The position numbers were made by a program, and so were the translations under genes. A stretch of DNA of 64,000 bases. It comes from Roseibium album. GTDB lineage: Bacteria > Pseudomonadota > Alphaproteobacteria > Rhizobiales > Stappiaceae. The stretch covers positions 682,001 through 746,000 of the forward strand of contig NZ_CXWE01000002.1 of the NCBI RefSeq assembly GCF_001404515.1, read 5' to 3'. Shown one piece after another: positions 47,145 through 56,452 of this stretch (positions within the stretch are counted from its first letter, which is position 1; the number at the start of each line of letters is the position of its first letter). Below the pieces are notes generated by a model. That model searched no databases. It was not told where the DNA came from and worked only from the letters and a program-made list of their open reading frames with translations.

Positions 47145-48416
47145 CTATGCCTGCGAACCGGCTCTCGCCAGCACCAGATCATCGGACCGTGGACCTTCCG
47201 GTTCAAGCGGCAGTTTGCGCGGGTAGGGATCCCCTTGCTTATAGGAACCGGCGGCGGTGAACAGAACATCGGACGACGAGTTCAATCCGGTTTCCGCTGA
47301 ATCCTGCAAGACACCGACAATGAAACCGATGCTTACCACCTGCATTGCAGTCGCGTTGTCGATACCGAACAGGCTGGCAGCCATCGGTATCAGCAACAGT
47401 GAACCCCCTGCAACGCCCGAAGCTCCGGTCGCTGCTATCGCGGCAATGAAACTGAGCAAAACAGCCGACAGGAAATCGACTTCTAGGCCCATGGTATTTA
47501 CCGCCGCAAGTGTCATGACGGTAATTGTTATGGCCGCGCCGGCCATGTTGACCGTCGCCCCGATCGGGATCGTCACCGAATAGGTTTCCTCGTCGAGTTT
47601 CATGCGCCGGCAGAGTTCCATATTTACGGGGATGTTGGCGGCGGAGCTCCGCATGAAGAACGCGGTGATCCCCGATTCCCTCAGGCAGGTGAAGACCAGG
47701 GGATAGGGGTTCTGTCTTATGCGCAGGAAGACGATCAGCGGATTGACCACGAGAGCCATGACAACCATGCAGCCGATCAACAGCGCCAGCAGGTTCGCGT
47801 AGCCGACAAGCGTTCCAATTCCGGTTTCGGCGATGCTGGACGCCACAATTCCGAAGATGCCGACAGGTGCCAGCCGGATGATAGCCGCGACGATCCTTGT
47901 GACCCCCTTGTCGAGATCCGACATGAGGACTTTGGTCGTATCATTGGCATGGCGCAGAACAAGGCCAAAGCCGATTGCCCAGGCCAGAATGCCGATGTAG
48001 TTCGCCTGGGCAATGGCATTCACCGGATTATCGACCATCTTCAGCAAAATGTTCTTCATGACCTCGCCCAGACCACCAGGCGCGGCCATGATCTCGGGAG
48101 TTCCGGTCAATTGAAGCGTAACGGGAAACAGGAAGCTTGCCGCCACTGCAAGAAGTGCTGCCGAGAAAGTGGCGATGACGTAAAGAGAAACAACCGGGCC
48201 CATATGCGCCTGGCTGCCCTTTTTGTGGTTGATGATGGCAGCGCTCACGAGGATCAGCACGAGAACGGGGGCAACGGCTTTCAAGGCATCTACAAAGAAT
48301 TCGCCGAGCAAACCCATTGCCTGGCCCGCTTCGGGCCAAACGGTGGCAAGAAGAACGCCGGCCACAAGCCCGACGGCGATCTGGGTTACCAGGCTGCCTG
48401 GTAGGAAGGACTTCAT
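47145..48416 (-). CDS. SstT-like serine/threonine:Na+ symporter (DAACS family)
   Basis: 423-residue dicarboxylate/amino acid:cation symporter with about nine helices. Motifs: [14 protein letters not shown] near residue 18, [38 protein letters not shown] near 285 and the hallmark [20 protein letters not shown] near 350 followed by [21 protein letters not shown]. The last motif fits SstT. I chose the ATG at 48416; an ATG 9 bases earlier has its ribosome-binding site too close. Confidence 0.9.
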   Translation of the reverse strand: MKSFLPGSLVTQIAVGLVAGVLLATVWPEAGQAMGLLGEFFVDALKAVAPVLVLILVSAAIINHKKGSQAHMGPVVSLYVIATFSAALLAVAASFLFPVTLQLTGTPEIMAAPGGLGEVMKNILLKMVDNPVNAIAQANYIGILAWAIGFGLVLRHANDTTKVLMSDLDKGVTRIVAAIIRLAPVGIFGIVASSIAETGIGTLVGYANLLALLIGCMVVMALVVNPLIVFLRIRQNPYPLVFTCLRESGITAFFMRSSAANIPVNMELCRRMKLDEETYSVTIPIGATVNMAGAAITITVMTLAAVNTMGLEVDFLSAVLLSFIAAIAATGASGVAGGSLLLIPMAASLFGIDNATAMQVVSIGFIVGVLQDSAETGLNSSSDVLFTAAGSYKQGDPYPRKLPLEPEGPRSDDLVLARAGSQA

Positions 48417-48689
48417 CGCAATCATCCTGTCTGGTTTGGTTCGTTGATGGAAACGCGACCACACGCCCCGGCTGAGGAAGAGCGGCGCGACTGTCTCTCG
48501 GGACCTCTGGCTGATTGCGGTCTGCCTTCAATCCGGATTCAGGAACCTCAGGAAGAAACGCAACACGGCGTGTCAGCCGTACTGCATGCGAATTGATGAT
48601 TTTGACTTTGCCGACGGAACGAACGTGGTATGTCGCATTGCCGCCCTGGCCAAATTCAAGACCTGGCACTTCCCGAGACCAGGTATCTG

Positions 48690-49035
48690 GGAGTGCAAGG
48701 TGAACAACGGGTGTCCGAAAGATTACGTTTTCGCAAGTGTGCACTTTCCGGCCTGGAAATCGCTCGATCCATGCATTTGAGCACGGACCAACACGATCAG
48801 CCTGCGGATGTTCCTTCACATGAGACTGGGCCGCGACAAGATCGGGGTTTGCCGCCAGTCGATGATCATTCCGGAAACAATCAGTGATTGGGAGGACCGC
48901 ACGGGACTGGGTTTCCCTGGATCCGGCCGGTACATCGCCCCTTTCGCCCTGAAACCCATCGACGTTGACCTTGAGCGGGATCAAGGGGTGTATGTCGGGC
49001 CGAATGTCGAGGTGGTTCACCGCGCATCGACATGA
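48690..49035 (+). pseudogene. Decayed copy of the GNAT-like gene
   Basis: From about 48790 the plus strand reads LRMFLHMRLGRDKIGVCRQSMIIPETISDWEDRTGLGFPGSGRYIAPFALKPIDVDLERDQGVYVGPNVEVVHRAST. This matches the C-terminal 75 residues of the intact gene at 40433-41218 at roughly two thirds of positions, with DNA clearly related. A frame change and a TGA lie just before it; a weaker segment in another frame (RFRKCALSGLEIARSMHL, near 48710-48780) may correspond to the acetyl-CoA loop. No intact start exists. It is a pseudogene left from a duplication or transfer. Confidence 0.7.
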
Positions 49036-49189
49036 TCGCGCAAACCAAAACGCACCGTTTGCAGGTGTTCCATAGCAACATCCGCCAGATTGGCTTTGAG
49101 CGCCTGGTATGCCCGGCGGCATCAGGTCAAAGAGGGAGGAAAGTCAGAAACATCAGCTGACGCGTCATGTCGTCACTCGCACCGGAAAA

Positions 49190-51529
49190 TCAGACCTTCT
49201 GCGATACAGTCCTGGTTCCTTGCCGCTCTATTACCGGCGGTTCAAAGGCTTCGATACTCTCATCCTGTCGATAGGTTTCGACAGCCACGAGGCAGGAATG
49301 CGCAACCGGTCCCTGTGCCAACTCGGACGTACCTGCATCCCTGGTAACCGTATTGGGGTTTCCATGCCGGCAAAGAATTGTTCCGTTTTTCTGCGGCACG
49401 GCATCCAACCAGGCCCCCGTGCTCATTTGAACAACACCGGGCATGATATCTGCGTCCAGCTTTGCGGTTGCAAGACAAGCGCCACGACGATTGTGAACGC
49501 GGACACAATCCCCATCGGCAATGCCCGATCTTTCAGCATCTGCGGGATGGATCTGAAGCGGTGTCCGCCCCTTCAGCTTCGCTGAACGGCTGGTTCGGCC
49601 CTGGTCCAGTTGTGAATGCAGTTTGTCTGCCGGCTGACTGGAAATCAGGTGATATGGAAAGCGCTTTTCAGCGCGGCCGAGCCATTCCTCGGGCTCATAC
49701 CAGGCCGGGTGTGGCAACACCGGATTATCTTCAAAGGCTGCGATGGAGGTAGATGTGATCTCGATCTTGCCACTCGGTGTTTTCAAGGGTGACCCCGCCG
49801 GATCCCTGCGGAAGGCTGCGAACGCGTCCTCCGGCACTTTTGGCCGCTCGGTTTCGTGCCATCCTTTGGCGAGAAAACTGTCAAAATCGGGTAGTTCAAC
49901 ACCGCTGCTGAGTGCGTGGATGCGACTTTCCGAATAGAGCCATTTTATCCATTCAGAGGCCGACTTGCCGTCGGTAAAGGTCTCTTCGACACCAAGCTCC
50001 CGACTGAGACCGCGAAGGATATCATGGTCATCGCGGGCCTCTCCGACCGGAGAGACAACCGCTTTCATGGCAATGACAAAGCGGTCCCTTGGCGTGATCA
50101 TGATGTCGTCACGCTCCAGCGGCGTGGTGCATGGCAATACGATGTCAGCGCGCTTTGCGAGTGCATTCCAGCAATAGTCATGCACCACGACCGTTTCCGG
50201 CTTCTGCCAGGCGGCCGACAGCCGCGTCAGGTCCTGGTGATGATGAAACGGATTGCCCCCTGCCCAGTAAACCAGCCGGATATCAGGATAGCTGCGCCGT
50301 TCGCCATTGAAACGATACTCTGAGCCGGGGTTGAGCAACATGTCGCTGATGCGGGCAACCGGAATGAAATCGTCAACCGGGTTCTTCAGCTGAGGCAAGG
50401 CTGCGTAACGGACAGGAAATCGCTCATTGCCCACGGAGTTGGCAGCACCATAGCCATATGCGACCCCGCCGCCAGGCAATCCGATCTGCCCCAGCATGGC
50501 GGCAAGCACGGTGGCCATCCAGAACGGCTGCTCGCCATGTTCCTGCCGCGTCAACGACCAGCTGATCGAGATTATCGTCCTGGTGGCCGACATGCGTTTT
50601 GCCAGCAGACGTATTTCACTCTCGGGTATTTGCGCGATCTCCGCCGCCCAGGCTGCCGTTTTCGCAACGCCGTCTTTTGCTCCGGCCAGATATTCGGCGA
50701 ACTCCTGAAAGCCTGACGTGTAACGCTCGAGAAAAGCGTTGTCGTGCCAGTTGTTGCTCATGATCTCGTGCGCCAGACCCAGCATGATGGCAACATCGCT
50801 TCCTGGACGCGCGGCAAGCCAGGTAGCGCCCAATTCACTGGAAACGTCGCTTCGGATCGGCGAAACATTAACAAAGGAGACGCCCGCTTCTTTCGCCTGC
50901 CTCAACCCTTCACGGGTTCGATGGTATCCAGTACCGCCTGAGCTGACCTGACTGTTTCTCAACGGCATGCCGCCGAACGCGACAATCAATCCGGTATGCT
51001 TGGAAACCGATTGCCATGGCTGCGGTGAATGGATGAAAGCGGTCGCGTCCCCCAGAACATGGGACAGGATAACTTCGCCGGCGGCCAGGGAGTATGAGTT
51101 CACCGATCGGGTGTATCCGCCAATGCAGTTCAAGAACCGGTGCAGCTGGCTCTGCGCATGATGGAAACGTCCTGCTGATGACCACCCGTATGATCCACCG
51201 TAAATCGCCTGATTTCCGTGTTCTTCGCGCACCCGGTTCAACTCTTCGGCGACCAGCTTTTCCGCTGTCTCCCAGCTGACCTCGACAAAGGCGTCCCGGC
51301 CGGTCCGCGCCGCCACGCCGTCGCTGCGATTGTCCAGCCAGGCCTTGCGCACCGCGGGTGTCTTGATACGCACCGGATCATCGATTGCATCAAGGTACCC
51401 TTGCCCGATCGGTGACGGATCCGGGTCGTGTTCGAACGGATGCAGCGCCTCAAGCTTCCCGTCTGTGACATCGGCGCGATAGACGCCCCAATGCGCTGCG
51501 GTCAAAGGCAAGCGCGTGTGATCACTCAT
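49190..51529 (-). CDS. Molybdopterin-dependent oxidoreductase, BisC-like
   Basis: 779-residue molybdenum enzyme of the DMSO-reductase family. No twin-arginine signal and no iron-sulfur motif at the N-terminus, so cytoplasmic and BisC/TorA-like (biotin or methionine sulfoxide/N-oxide reductases). Core motifs: YGGSYGWSSAGRFHHAQSQLHRFLNCIGGYTRSVNSYSLAAGEVI near residues 108-155 (Ser in NSYSLAAG is the likely Mo ligand), SISWSLTRQEHGEQPFWM and GGNPFHHHQDL. It starts 3 bases after the PLP-enzyme stop, so it is cotranscribed with it. Substrate unknown. Confidence 0.87.
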   Translation of the reverse strand: MSDHTRLPLTAAHWGVYRADVTDGKLEALHPFEHDPDPSPIGQGYLDAIDDPVRIKTPAVRKAWLDNRSDGVAARTGRDAFVEVSWETAEKLVAEELNRVREEHGNQAIYGGSYGWSSAGRFHHAQSQLHRFLNCIGGYTRSVNSYSLAAGEVILSHVLGDATAFIHSPQPWQSVSKHTGLIVAFGGMPLRNSQVSSGGTGYHRTREGLRQAKEAGVSFVNVSPIRSDVSSELGATWLAARPGSDVAIMLGLAHEIMSNNWHDNAFLERYTSGFQEFAEYLAGAKDGVAKTAAWAAEIAQIPESEIRLLAKRMSATRTIISISWSLTRQEHGEQPFWMATVLAAMLGQIGLPGGGVAYGYGAANSVGNERFPVRYAALPQLKNPVDDFIPVARISDMLLNPGSEYRFNGERRSYPDIRLVYWAGGNPFHHHQDLTRLSAAWQKPETVVVHDYCWNALAKRADIVLPCTTPLERDDIMITPRDRFVIAMKAVVSPVGEARDDHDILRGLSRELGVEETFTDGKSASEWIKWLYSESRIHALSSGVELPDFDSFLAKGWHETERPKVPEDAFAAFRRDPAGSPLKTPSGKIEITSTSIAAFEDNPVLPHPAWYEPEEWLGRAEKRFPYHLISSQPADKLHSQLDQGRTSRSAKLKGRTPLQIHPADAERSGIADGDCVRVHNRRGACLATAKLDADIMPGVVQMSTGAWLDAVPQKNGTILCRHGNPNTVTRDAGTSELAQGPVAHSCLVAVETYRQDESIEAFEPPVIERQGTRTVSQKV

Positions 51530-51532
51530 CGA

Positions 51533-53005
51533 CTAGGCCCTGTTGAAGTTATCGATCATTTCATCCCAGACCGGAACCAGATCGAGCAAGCCGTCCCAGA
51601 ACGCCTGATCCCGCCGCTGGTCGAAATCATCCAGCGTCGTACCCTGCTGTTCAACCCAGGTGTAGTAGCCAAGATTGAAGATCCTTTCGCGGTCAACGCG
51701 TGTCAATTCGATCATGTGATCCGTGGATGCACCCAGAACGGAACGGCCGAATGTTTCAGCAGCTCTCACCGCGTCAAACCCGTCTGCGAAATGTTTCCTC
51801 CGGGCTATTTGCAACTCGGTCTGATACATGTCCGCACCGTCCGTCGCTACGGTCAGGACAACATCACTGTCTCCCAAATTCATGTATTTGGCGTATTTTA
51901 TCGCACCTATGATATTCGCGAGCGCCGACAAACCGAAGTTTCCGAGATCCGAGGTCTCTTGCTGTCCCAGGCCGCGGTATCTGGAGAGATAGTCCCGCCC
52001 GGCGGTGGTATTGGCCACAAGGTTCAGACCATCGCTTGCACTGTCCGGAACACCGATGACAAAATCTGCATTCATGACATTGTGGATCAACGGAACATGC
52101 TTGTCCCCAATGCCCTGAATATTGTGTTCGCCATAACCGTTGTACAGAAGTGTCGGGCATTCAAGAGCTTCGATAGCACCGATCTGACTGCCCAAAGCGG
52201 ACTTCAGGTGGTCTCCTGCAGCGATGGTTCCAGCAGATCCTGTTGCAGAAACAAACGCGCGCGCCGTCAGGTTGCCTGAAACATTTACATGATTGAAAAC
52301 ACGTTCCATTGCCGGTCCGGTAACCGAACGATGGATGATGTAGTTTCCGTATTCGGCAAATTGATTCAGGATCAGGTTATCGGGACTCTTCGCGAGTTCG
52401 TGGCAGGCGTCATAGATCTCCTTGACGTTGCTTTCTGTTCCCGGGGTTCGGTAGATGTCATTGGGATCCGCCAGCCAGGCATTCAACCAGTCAAACCGTT
52501 CCTGGCTCATCCCTTCCGGCAATACGGCGACAGATCTGCAGCCGAGCAGCTTCGAAATGGCAACGCCGCCGCGGCAATAGTTGCCCGTAGACGGCCACAC
52601 GGCCCTGTGGCGTGTTGCATCAAATACGCCCGACATAAGACGCGGGATCAGGCAGCCATAAGCTGCCAGGACCTTGTGGCAATCGATCATCGGAAAGCAA
52701 TTGCCGAGAGCAACAACGATCTTGGCTTTCACTCCGGTAACACGTTCATCCAGAACAATATGCTCAGGCACCTTGGCAAGCGCCCGGCGATCACGCGCAT
52801 TGTGCCAGTGGACACGAAAAAGGTTCAGCGTATCTGCTGCATCAGGGTCCGCTTTTGACACAGCCTGCATTCGCGGGGCGATATGTTGTGTCGGATCAGC
52901 TAGTTCGGCTATCTTCGGCAATACGATTTCGCGCCCGCGCAGGTGATCCACATTGCGCTGATAAGCGTCACGATCGACAATGGTATCCTCTAGTCCTGGC
53001 AACAT
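51533..53005 (-). CDS. PLP-dependent fold-type-II enzyme, substrate unknown
   Basis: 490-residue protein of the tryptophan-synthase-beta/cysteine-synthase superfamily. The N-containing loop PSTGNYCRGGVAISKLLGC (about 135-153) and glycine-rich segments ATGSAGTIAAGDHLKSALGSQIGAIE near 250 support PLP binding. The likely Schiff-base lysine is in MIDCHKVLAAYG near residue 108. It is longer than threonine dehydratase or cysteine synthase and I cannot assign a reaction. It follows the ABC importer genes (207-base gap with hairpin) and precedes the molybdenum enzyme. AAAGG lies before the ATG. Confidence 0.75.
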   Translation of the reverse strand: MLPGLEDTIVDRDAYQRNVDHLRGREIVLPKIAELADPTQHIAPRMQAVSKADPDAADTLNLFRVHWHNARDRRALAKVPEHIVLDERVTGVKAKIVVALGNCFPMIDCHKVLAAYGCLIPRLMSGVFDATRHRAVWPSTGNYCRGGVAISKLLGCRSVAVLPEGMSQERFDWLNAWLADPNDIYRTPGTESNVKEIYDACHELAKSPDNLILNQFAEYGNYIIHRSVTGPAMERVFNHVNVSGNLTARAFVSATGSAGTIAAGDHLKSALGSQIGAIEALECPTLLYNGYGEHNIQGIGDKHVPLIHNVMNADFVIGVPDSASDGLNLVANTTAGRDYLSRYRGLGQQETSDLGNFGLSALANIIGAIKYAKYMNLGDSDVVLTVATDGADMYQTELQIARRKHFADGFDAVRAAETFGRSVLGASTDHMIELTRVDRERIFNLGYYTWVEQQGTTLDDFDQRRDQAFWDGLLDLVPVWDEMIDNFNRA

Positions 53006-53032
53006 CGTACCGGCCTTTCATTAGGTTCAGAT

Positions 53033-53049
53033 ACCCGGAGACACCGGGT
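53033..53049 (-). repeat. Hairpin between ABC ATPase and PLP-enzyme genes
   Basis: ACCCGG-AGACA-CCGGGT is a perfect 6-bp stem 28 bases upstream of the PLP-enzyme ATG. With no T-run it may act as an attenuator or RNA-processing stem inside the operon. Confidence 0.4.
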
Positions 53050-53212
53050 GAAAATCAGGTTTGTTCTGCTGGGTCCCGCCCGATCGATCCTGTCAATGTG
53101 ATCCGGGGACCTGGAAATGGTTTCTGGTGAGGGCGGACGCCTCCTCTTTGATCTTTAGCGACCAATCCCGGTTTGCCGGCTTGCCACAGGTTCCCGCACA
53201 GGCGCCGGAAAC

Positions 53213-54019
53213 TCAGTTGGCATCCAGCACGGCGTGCAGGAATTGCTTTGTTCTTTCGTTTTGCGGATCTCCGAACAGCTGTTCCGGTGATCCCTGCTCC
53301 GCGATTTTTCCTTCGTAGAAAAAGCAGACCCGGTCTGATATCTCGCGCGCAAAGCCCATCTGATGGGTCACCATGATCATCGTCAGGTTGTGTTCACTGT
53401 TGAGCGAACGAATAACGTTGAGCACTTCACCAATCACTTCGGGATCAAGCGCCGACGTGACTTCGTCCAGCAGCATCACCTTCGGACGCATTGCCAGTGC
53501 ACGGGCGATGGCAACCCGTTGCTGCTGACCACCGGAAAGGCGTGTGGGGTGTTGGTCTTTCTTGTCTCCCATGCCGACCAATTCCAGCAGATTGAGTGCC
53601 CGCTCCTCGGCGTCCTCACGGCTTAGGCCAAGAACCTGCATGGGAGCTTCCACACAGTTTTGCAGCGCTGTCATGTGAGGAAACAAGTTGAATTGCTGGA
53701 AGACCATCCCGATTTTCGAACGTCGTTCATGAAGATACTTCTCGGTGGCGAAGGTCAGACCACCGGCTTTCGGCATGTGGGTCAACGGTTCTCCGTCGAC
53801 ATAGATGACACCATCATTGATCTTCTCAAGCGTCATCAAGACGCGCAGCACCGTGGTTTTTCCCGACCCGGAAGGTCCGATGATCGACACCATTTCATTT
53901 TGCGCGATATCCAGGTCCAGCTTGTCCAGGACCGTAAGGGGTCCATAGCATTTGGTGACACCCGAGAACCGAACCAGTGGGCTGCCTTCCGGAAGCACTT
54001 GCGGATGGGTAGTATCCAT
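53213..54019 (-). CDS. Polar amino acid ABC ATPase, EhuA-like
   Basis: 268-residue ATPase of the polar-amino-acid class. Walker A IIGPSGSGKTT (near residue 47), Q-loop FQQFNLFPHMTALQN, signature LSGGQQQRVAIARALA, Walker B VMLLDEVTSALDP, and switch VTHQMGFA. An insertion between Walker A and the Q-loop (MPKAGGLTFATEKYLHERRSKIG) is typical of EhuA (ectoine importer). The ATG at 54019 follows the permease stop by 13 bases. Confidence 0.88.
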   Translation of the reverse strand: MDTTHPQVLPEGSPLVRFSGVTKCYGPLTVLDKLDLDIAQNEMVSIIGPSGSGKTTVLRVLMTLEKINDGVIYVDGEPLTHMPKAGGLTFATEKYLHERRSKIGMVFQQFNLFPHMTALQNCVEAPMQVLGLSREDAEERALNLLELVGMGDKKDQHPTRLSGGQQQRVAIARALAMRPKVMLLDEVTSALDPEVIGEVLNVIRSLNSEHNLTMIMVTHQMGFAREISDRVCFFYEGKIAEQGSPEQLFGDPQNERTKQFLHAVLDAN

Positions 54020-54032
54020 TGATTGTTCTGCC

Positions 54033-54704
54033 TTAATGTCTTGTATTGCCTTGCGCACGGGCGACAGCAGCTTCAAGTCGGCGCAGCCCCAGCGCTGTGG
54101 GAAGAGATATGATCAGGAAGATGAATCCGACCATCGTGTAGGGTTCCAGATATCGATAGGTCTCGGCCCCCAGTGCATTGGCGGTGTGCATGAGTTCAGC
54201 AACACCTATGGTCGCCAGCAACGGCGTATCCTTGAATATGCCCACGAGGTAGTTGCCCATGCCGGGAAGTGCGATCGGAAACGCTTGCGGCAGGATCACC
54301 CGGCGATATGTGTATCCGGTTGTGAAATTCAGCGCACGACATGCTTCCCACTGGGATTTTGGAACGCCCTCCAGTGCGCCGCGATAGACTTCCGAAAGAT
54401 AGGTCCCGAAGTGCAACCCGATGGTCAGCATGCCAGCGGTCCACGCGGACAGTTTGATTCCAAACTGCGGAGCAACGAAAAACACGAAGAACAATTGAAC
54501 CAGCAATGGTGTCGAACGGACAAATTCGACCAGTTCGCGAACAGGCATGTTTATCAGCCGATAGGGCGTTCTTTGCCCCAACATCAACAACAGTCCTAGA
54601 ACCACGGCAATCGTGTAGCCGACACCTGCAGCAAGCAGGGTGTTACCTGTCGCCCAAAGCATCCTCGGCAGAATTTCCCAGGCAAATTCCCAGCGCCATT
54701 CCAT
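54033..54704 (-). CDS. ABC permease, EhuD-like
   Basis: 223-residue inner-membrane permease of the His/Glu/Gln/ectoine class. It has five helices and the EAA loop GVPKSQWEACRALNFTTGYTYRRVILPQAF near residue 125. The early motif PVRELVEFVRSTPLLVQLFFVFF is characteristic. GAGGAAA lies before the ATG at 54704, which starts 10 bases after the stop of the sister permease. Confidence 0.9.
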   Translation of the reverse strand: MEWRWEFAWEILPRMLWATGNTLLAAGVGYTIAVVLGLLLMLGQRTPYRLINMPVRELVEFVRSTPLLVQLFFVFFVAPQFGIKLSAWTAGMLTIGLHFGTYLSEVYRGALEGVPKSQWEACRALNFTTGYTYRRVILPQAFPIALPGMGNYLVGIFKDTPLLATIGVAELMHTANALGAETYRYLEPYTMVGFIFLIISLPTALGLRRLEAAVARAQGNTRH

Positions 54705-54714
54705 CAGTGTTTCC

Positions 54715-55380
54715 TCACGCTTTGCCGATCTTGCGGGCGGCGATAAGTTCAAGCCACCTCAGAAACGGGATCAGCGCAAAGCGCGCCATGGCATAGTAGA
54801 TGATCAAGGCAGTCCCAAAGACCTGGGCCGACAACCAGGTGGTTGCGTTTATCTGTTTGGCAACAAACATCAGATCAACGACCGTGATCAGCGCAACAAG
54901 CGCGGTTGCCTTCAACAGCTCGACAGTCAGATTGGCCGCCGGCGGGAGTATGATTGTGTAAATCTGCGGTATGATAATGCGCCGCATCCGACTGAACGGC
55001 GACATGTTCAGTGCCAGTGCTGCTTCATATTGGCCGCGCGGCACGGCTTGAATGCCGCCCCGGACGATCTCCGCCCCATAGGCTCCAAAATTGAGTCCCA
55101 GCGCCAGAACGCCGGATACGAATGGCGACAAGGTGAGTCCCATCAACGGCAGGACGTAATAGATCCAGTAGAGTTGAACCAGGAGCGACGTCCCGCGAAA
55201 AAACTCGATGTAAACGGTGGCTGCACCCTGTATCGCAAAATGTGAAGACAGCCGCATCAGGCCGAATACCATGGAGACGGCAACCGCCAGGAGAGTGGCG
55301 CACACCATGACCATCACGGTCATGACCGCACCATTTGCGAGTTTCGGCAGGTACTCGACTAGAAATTCCCAATAGCCCAT
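54715..55380 (-). CDS. ABC permease, EhuC-like
   Basis: 221-residue sister permease. The membrane helices and YIEFFRGTSLLVQLYWIYY (about 58-76) and EAA loop AVPRGQYEAALALNMSPFSRMRRIIIPQIY pair it with the EhuD-like gene. The ATG at 55380 has GGAG 6 bases upstream; a TTG at 55395 is less likely. It follows the binding-protein gene by 58 bases. Confidence 0.9.
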   Translation of the reverse strand: MGYWEFLVEYLPKLANGAVMTVMVMVCATLLAVAVSMVFGLMRLSSHFAIQGAATVYIEFFRGTSLLVQLYWIYYVLPLMGLTLSPFVSGVLALGLNFGAYGAEIVRGGIQAVPRGQYEAALALNMSPFSRMRRIIIPQIYTIILPPAANLTVELLKATALVALITVVDLMFVAKQINATTWLSAQVFGTALIIYYAMARFALIPFLRWLELIAARKIGKA

Positions 55381-55438
55381 CTGGAACTCCGGCAAAATAC
55401 GTCAGACGGCTTTGCCGCCTGACGTCATCTGTATGCGG

Positions 55439-56293
55439 TTAGCGATTGGCGCAAGCATATTCCGTCGAGGCATCTTCGCCCGGAAGTTGAAATTCGGTGT
55501 AGCCATATGGGGCTGTTGCAGCCATCCATTTTTCACCACCGATCACCTTGGCCATGGCTTCGTTGAAAGCGGCCAGGAAATCAGGATCAGACTTGCGCAT
55601 GCCTATGCCAACCCAGTTCTGGGTCCATTCCGGCATGTCGGCCGGATCGGTTACATCATATTTACCGTCCGATTTTTCGACATGTTCCTTCGCACCGAAG
55701 AATGTTTGCACCGCGACATCGGCGCGACCCGCATTCATCGCCGCAAGGATTTCAACTTCCCCTGCAACCAGCATCATTTGGCTCTCAGGCACACCTTCCT
55801 TCTTGGCAGCTTCAACGGTATTGAAGCCGGCACCAGTCACCAGCGTCGCACCGGTCTTGATCACGTCCTGGTAATTGTGAATGCCTTGCGGATTGCCGGC
55901 CGGAACGAGCATGGCATCTCCGAACAGCCCGATCGGGTCGGTGAAGTTGATGTTTTCGCAGCGGCTTTTGAGAATATACATGCCACCGGTAATGATATCG
56001 TAGCGATCGGCTTGAAGACCGGGGATCAGACCGGACCACTCATTGACGGATGTCTCGTAGTTGGTAATTCCCATTTCCTCCAGCACCACGAGGGTCAGTG
56101 CATTGACAAAACCCAAAGGTTCTCCGTTGTCTCCAGGATAGGCCCAGGGAATTGCGGTCGCAAAGCCGAGACGAATTGGATCGCCAGCATTGATACGATC
56201 AGTCAACTCATCCGCGAGACTAGAATGCGCGGATGAAAGCAAAATCAAGCCCCCAATGGCGGATGCAACCGTAGTCTTGAAAGAAGAAATCAT
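55439..56293 (-). CDS. ABC substrate-binding protein, EhuB-like
   Basis: 284-residue periplasmic binding protein with a signal peptide (about 1-27, ending SSLA-D). The bacterial extracellular solute-binding family 3 fold has IRLGFATAIPWAYPGDNGEPLGFVNALTLVVLEEMG, then NEWSGLIPGLQADRYDIITGGMYILKSRCENINFTDP, which closely follows the EhuB pattern for ectoine/hydroxyectoine. The ligand in this species is uncertain. GAGAGGA lies before the ATG. First gene of the EhuBCDA-type importer; divergent from the Lrp gene. Confidence 0.88.
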   Translation of the reverse strand: MISSFKTTVASAIGGLILLSSAHSSLADELTDRINAGDPIRLGFATAIPWAYPGDNGEPLGFVNALTLVVLEEMGITNYETSVNEWSGLIPGLQADRYDIITGGMYILKSRCENINFTDPIGLFGDAMLVPAGNPQGIHNYQDVIKTGATLVTGAGFNTVEAAKKEGVPESQMMLVAGEVEILAAMNAGRADVAVQTFFGAKEHVEKSDGKYDVTDPADMPEWTQNWVGIGMRKSDPDFLAAFNEAMAKVIGGEKWMAATAPYGYTEFQLPGEDASTEYACANR

Positions 56294-56309
56294 AGCTAAT
56301 CCTCTCTGT

Positions 56310-56413
56310 TATTTTCGAAAGTCAAATGATCCGACCAACGACATTGCCGCATTCATTGCGGTCTCATTCTCATATTATTGAATAGTTTGCTCTTCACATT
56401 ATCTATTTTCGAA
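56310..56413. promoter_or_regulatory. Direct repeats in the Lrp/EhuB-like intergenic region
   Basis: TATTTTCGAA occurs at 56310-56319 and 56404-56413, 94 bases apart (about nine helical turns), in the AT-rich 159-base divergent gap. CCGC-ATTCATT-GCGG at about 56348-56362 lies between. Lrp-type octamers wrap several such sites, so these are candidate Lrp boxes. Confidence 0.45.
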
Positions 56414-56452
56414 TTATCGTGACTTGATTCAGTCAATAAATTGGAAAATCGG

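Noticed and set aside
48028-49122. 364-codon minus-strand frame over the symporter start and the GNAT remnant
   Set aside because: It crosses an obvious transporter gene in another frame and the antisense of a pseudogene.
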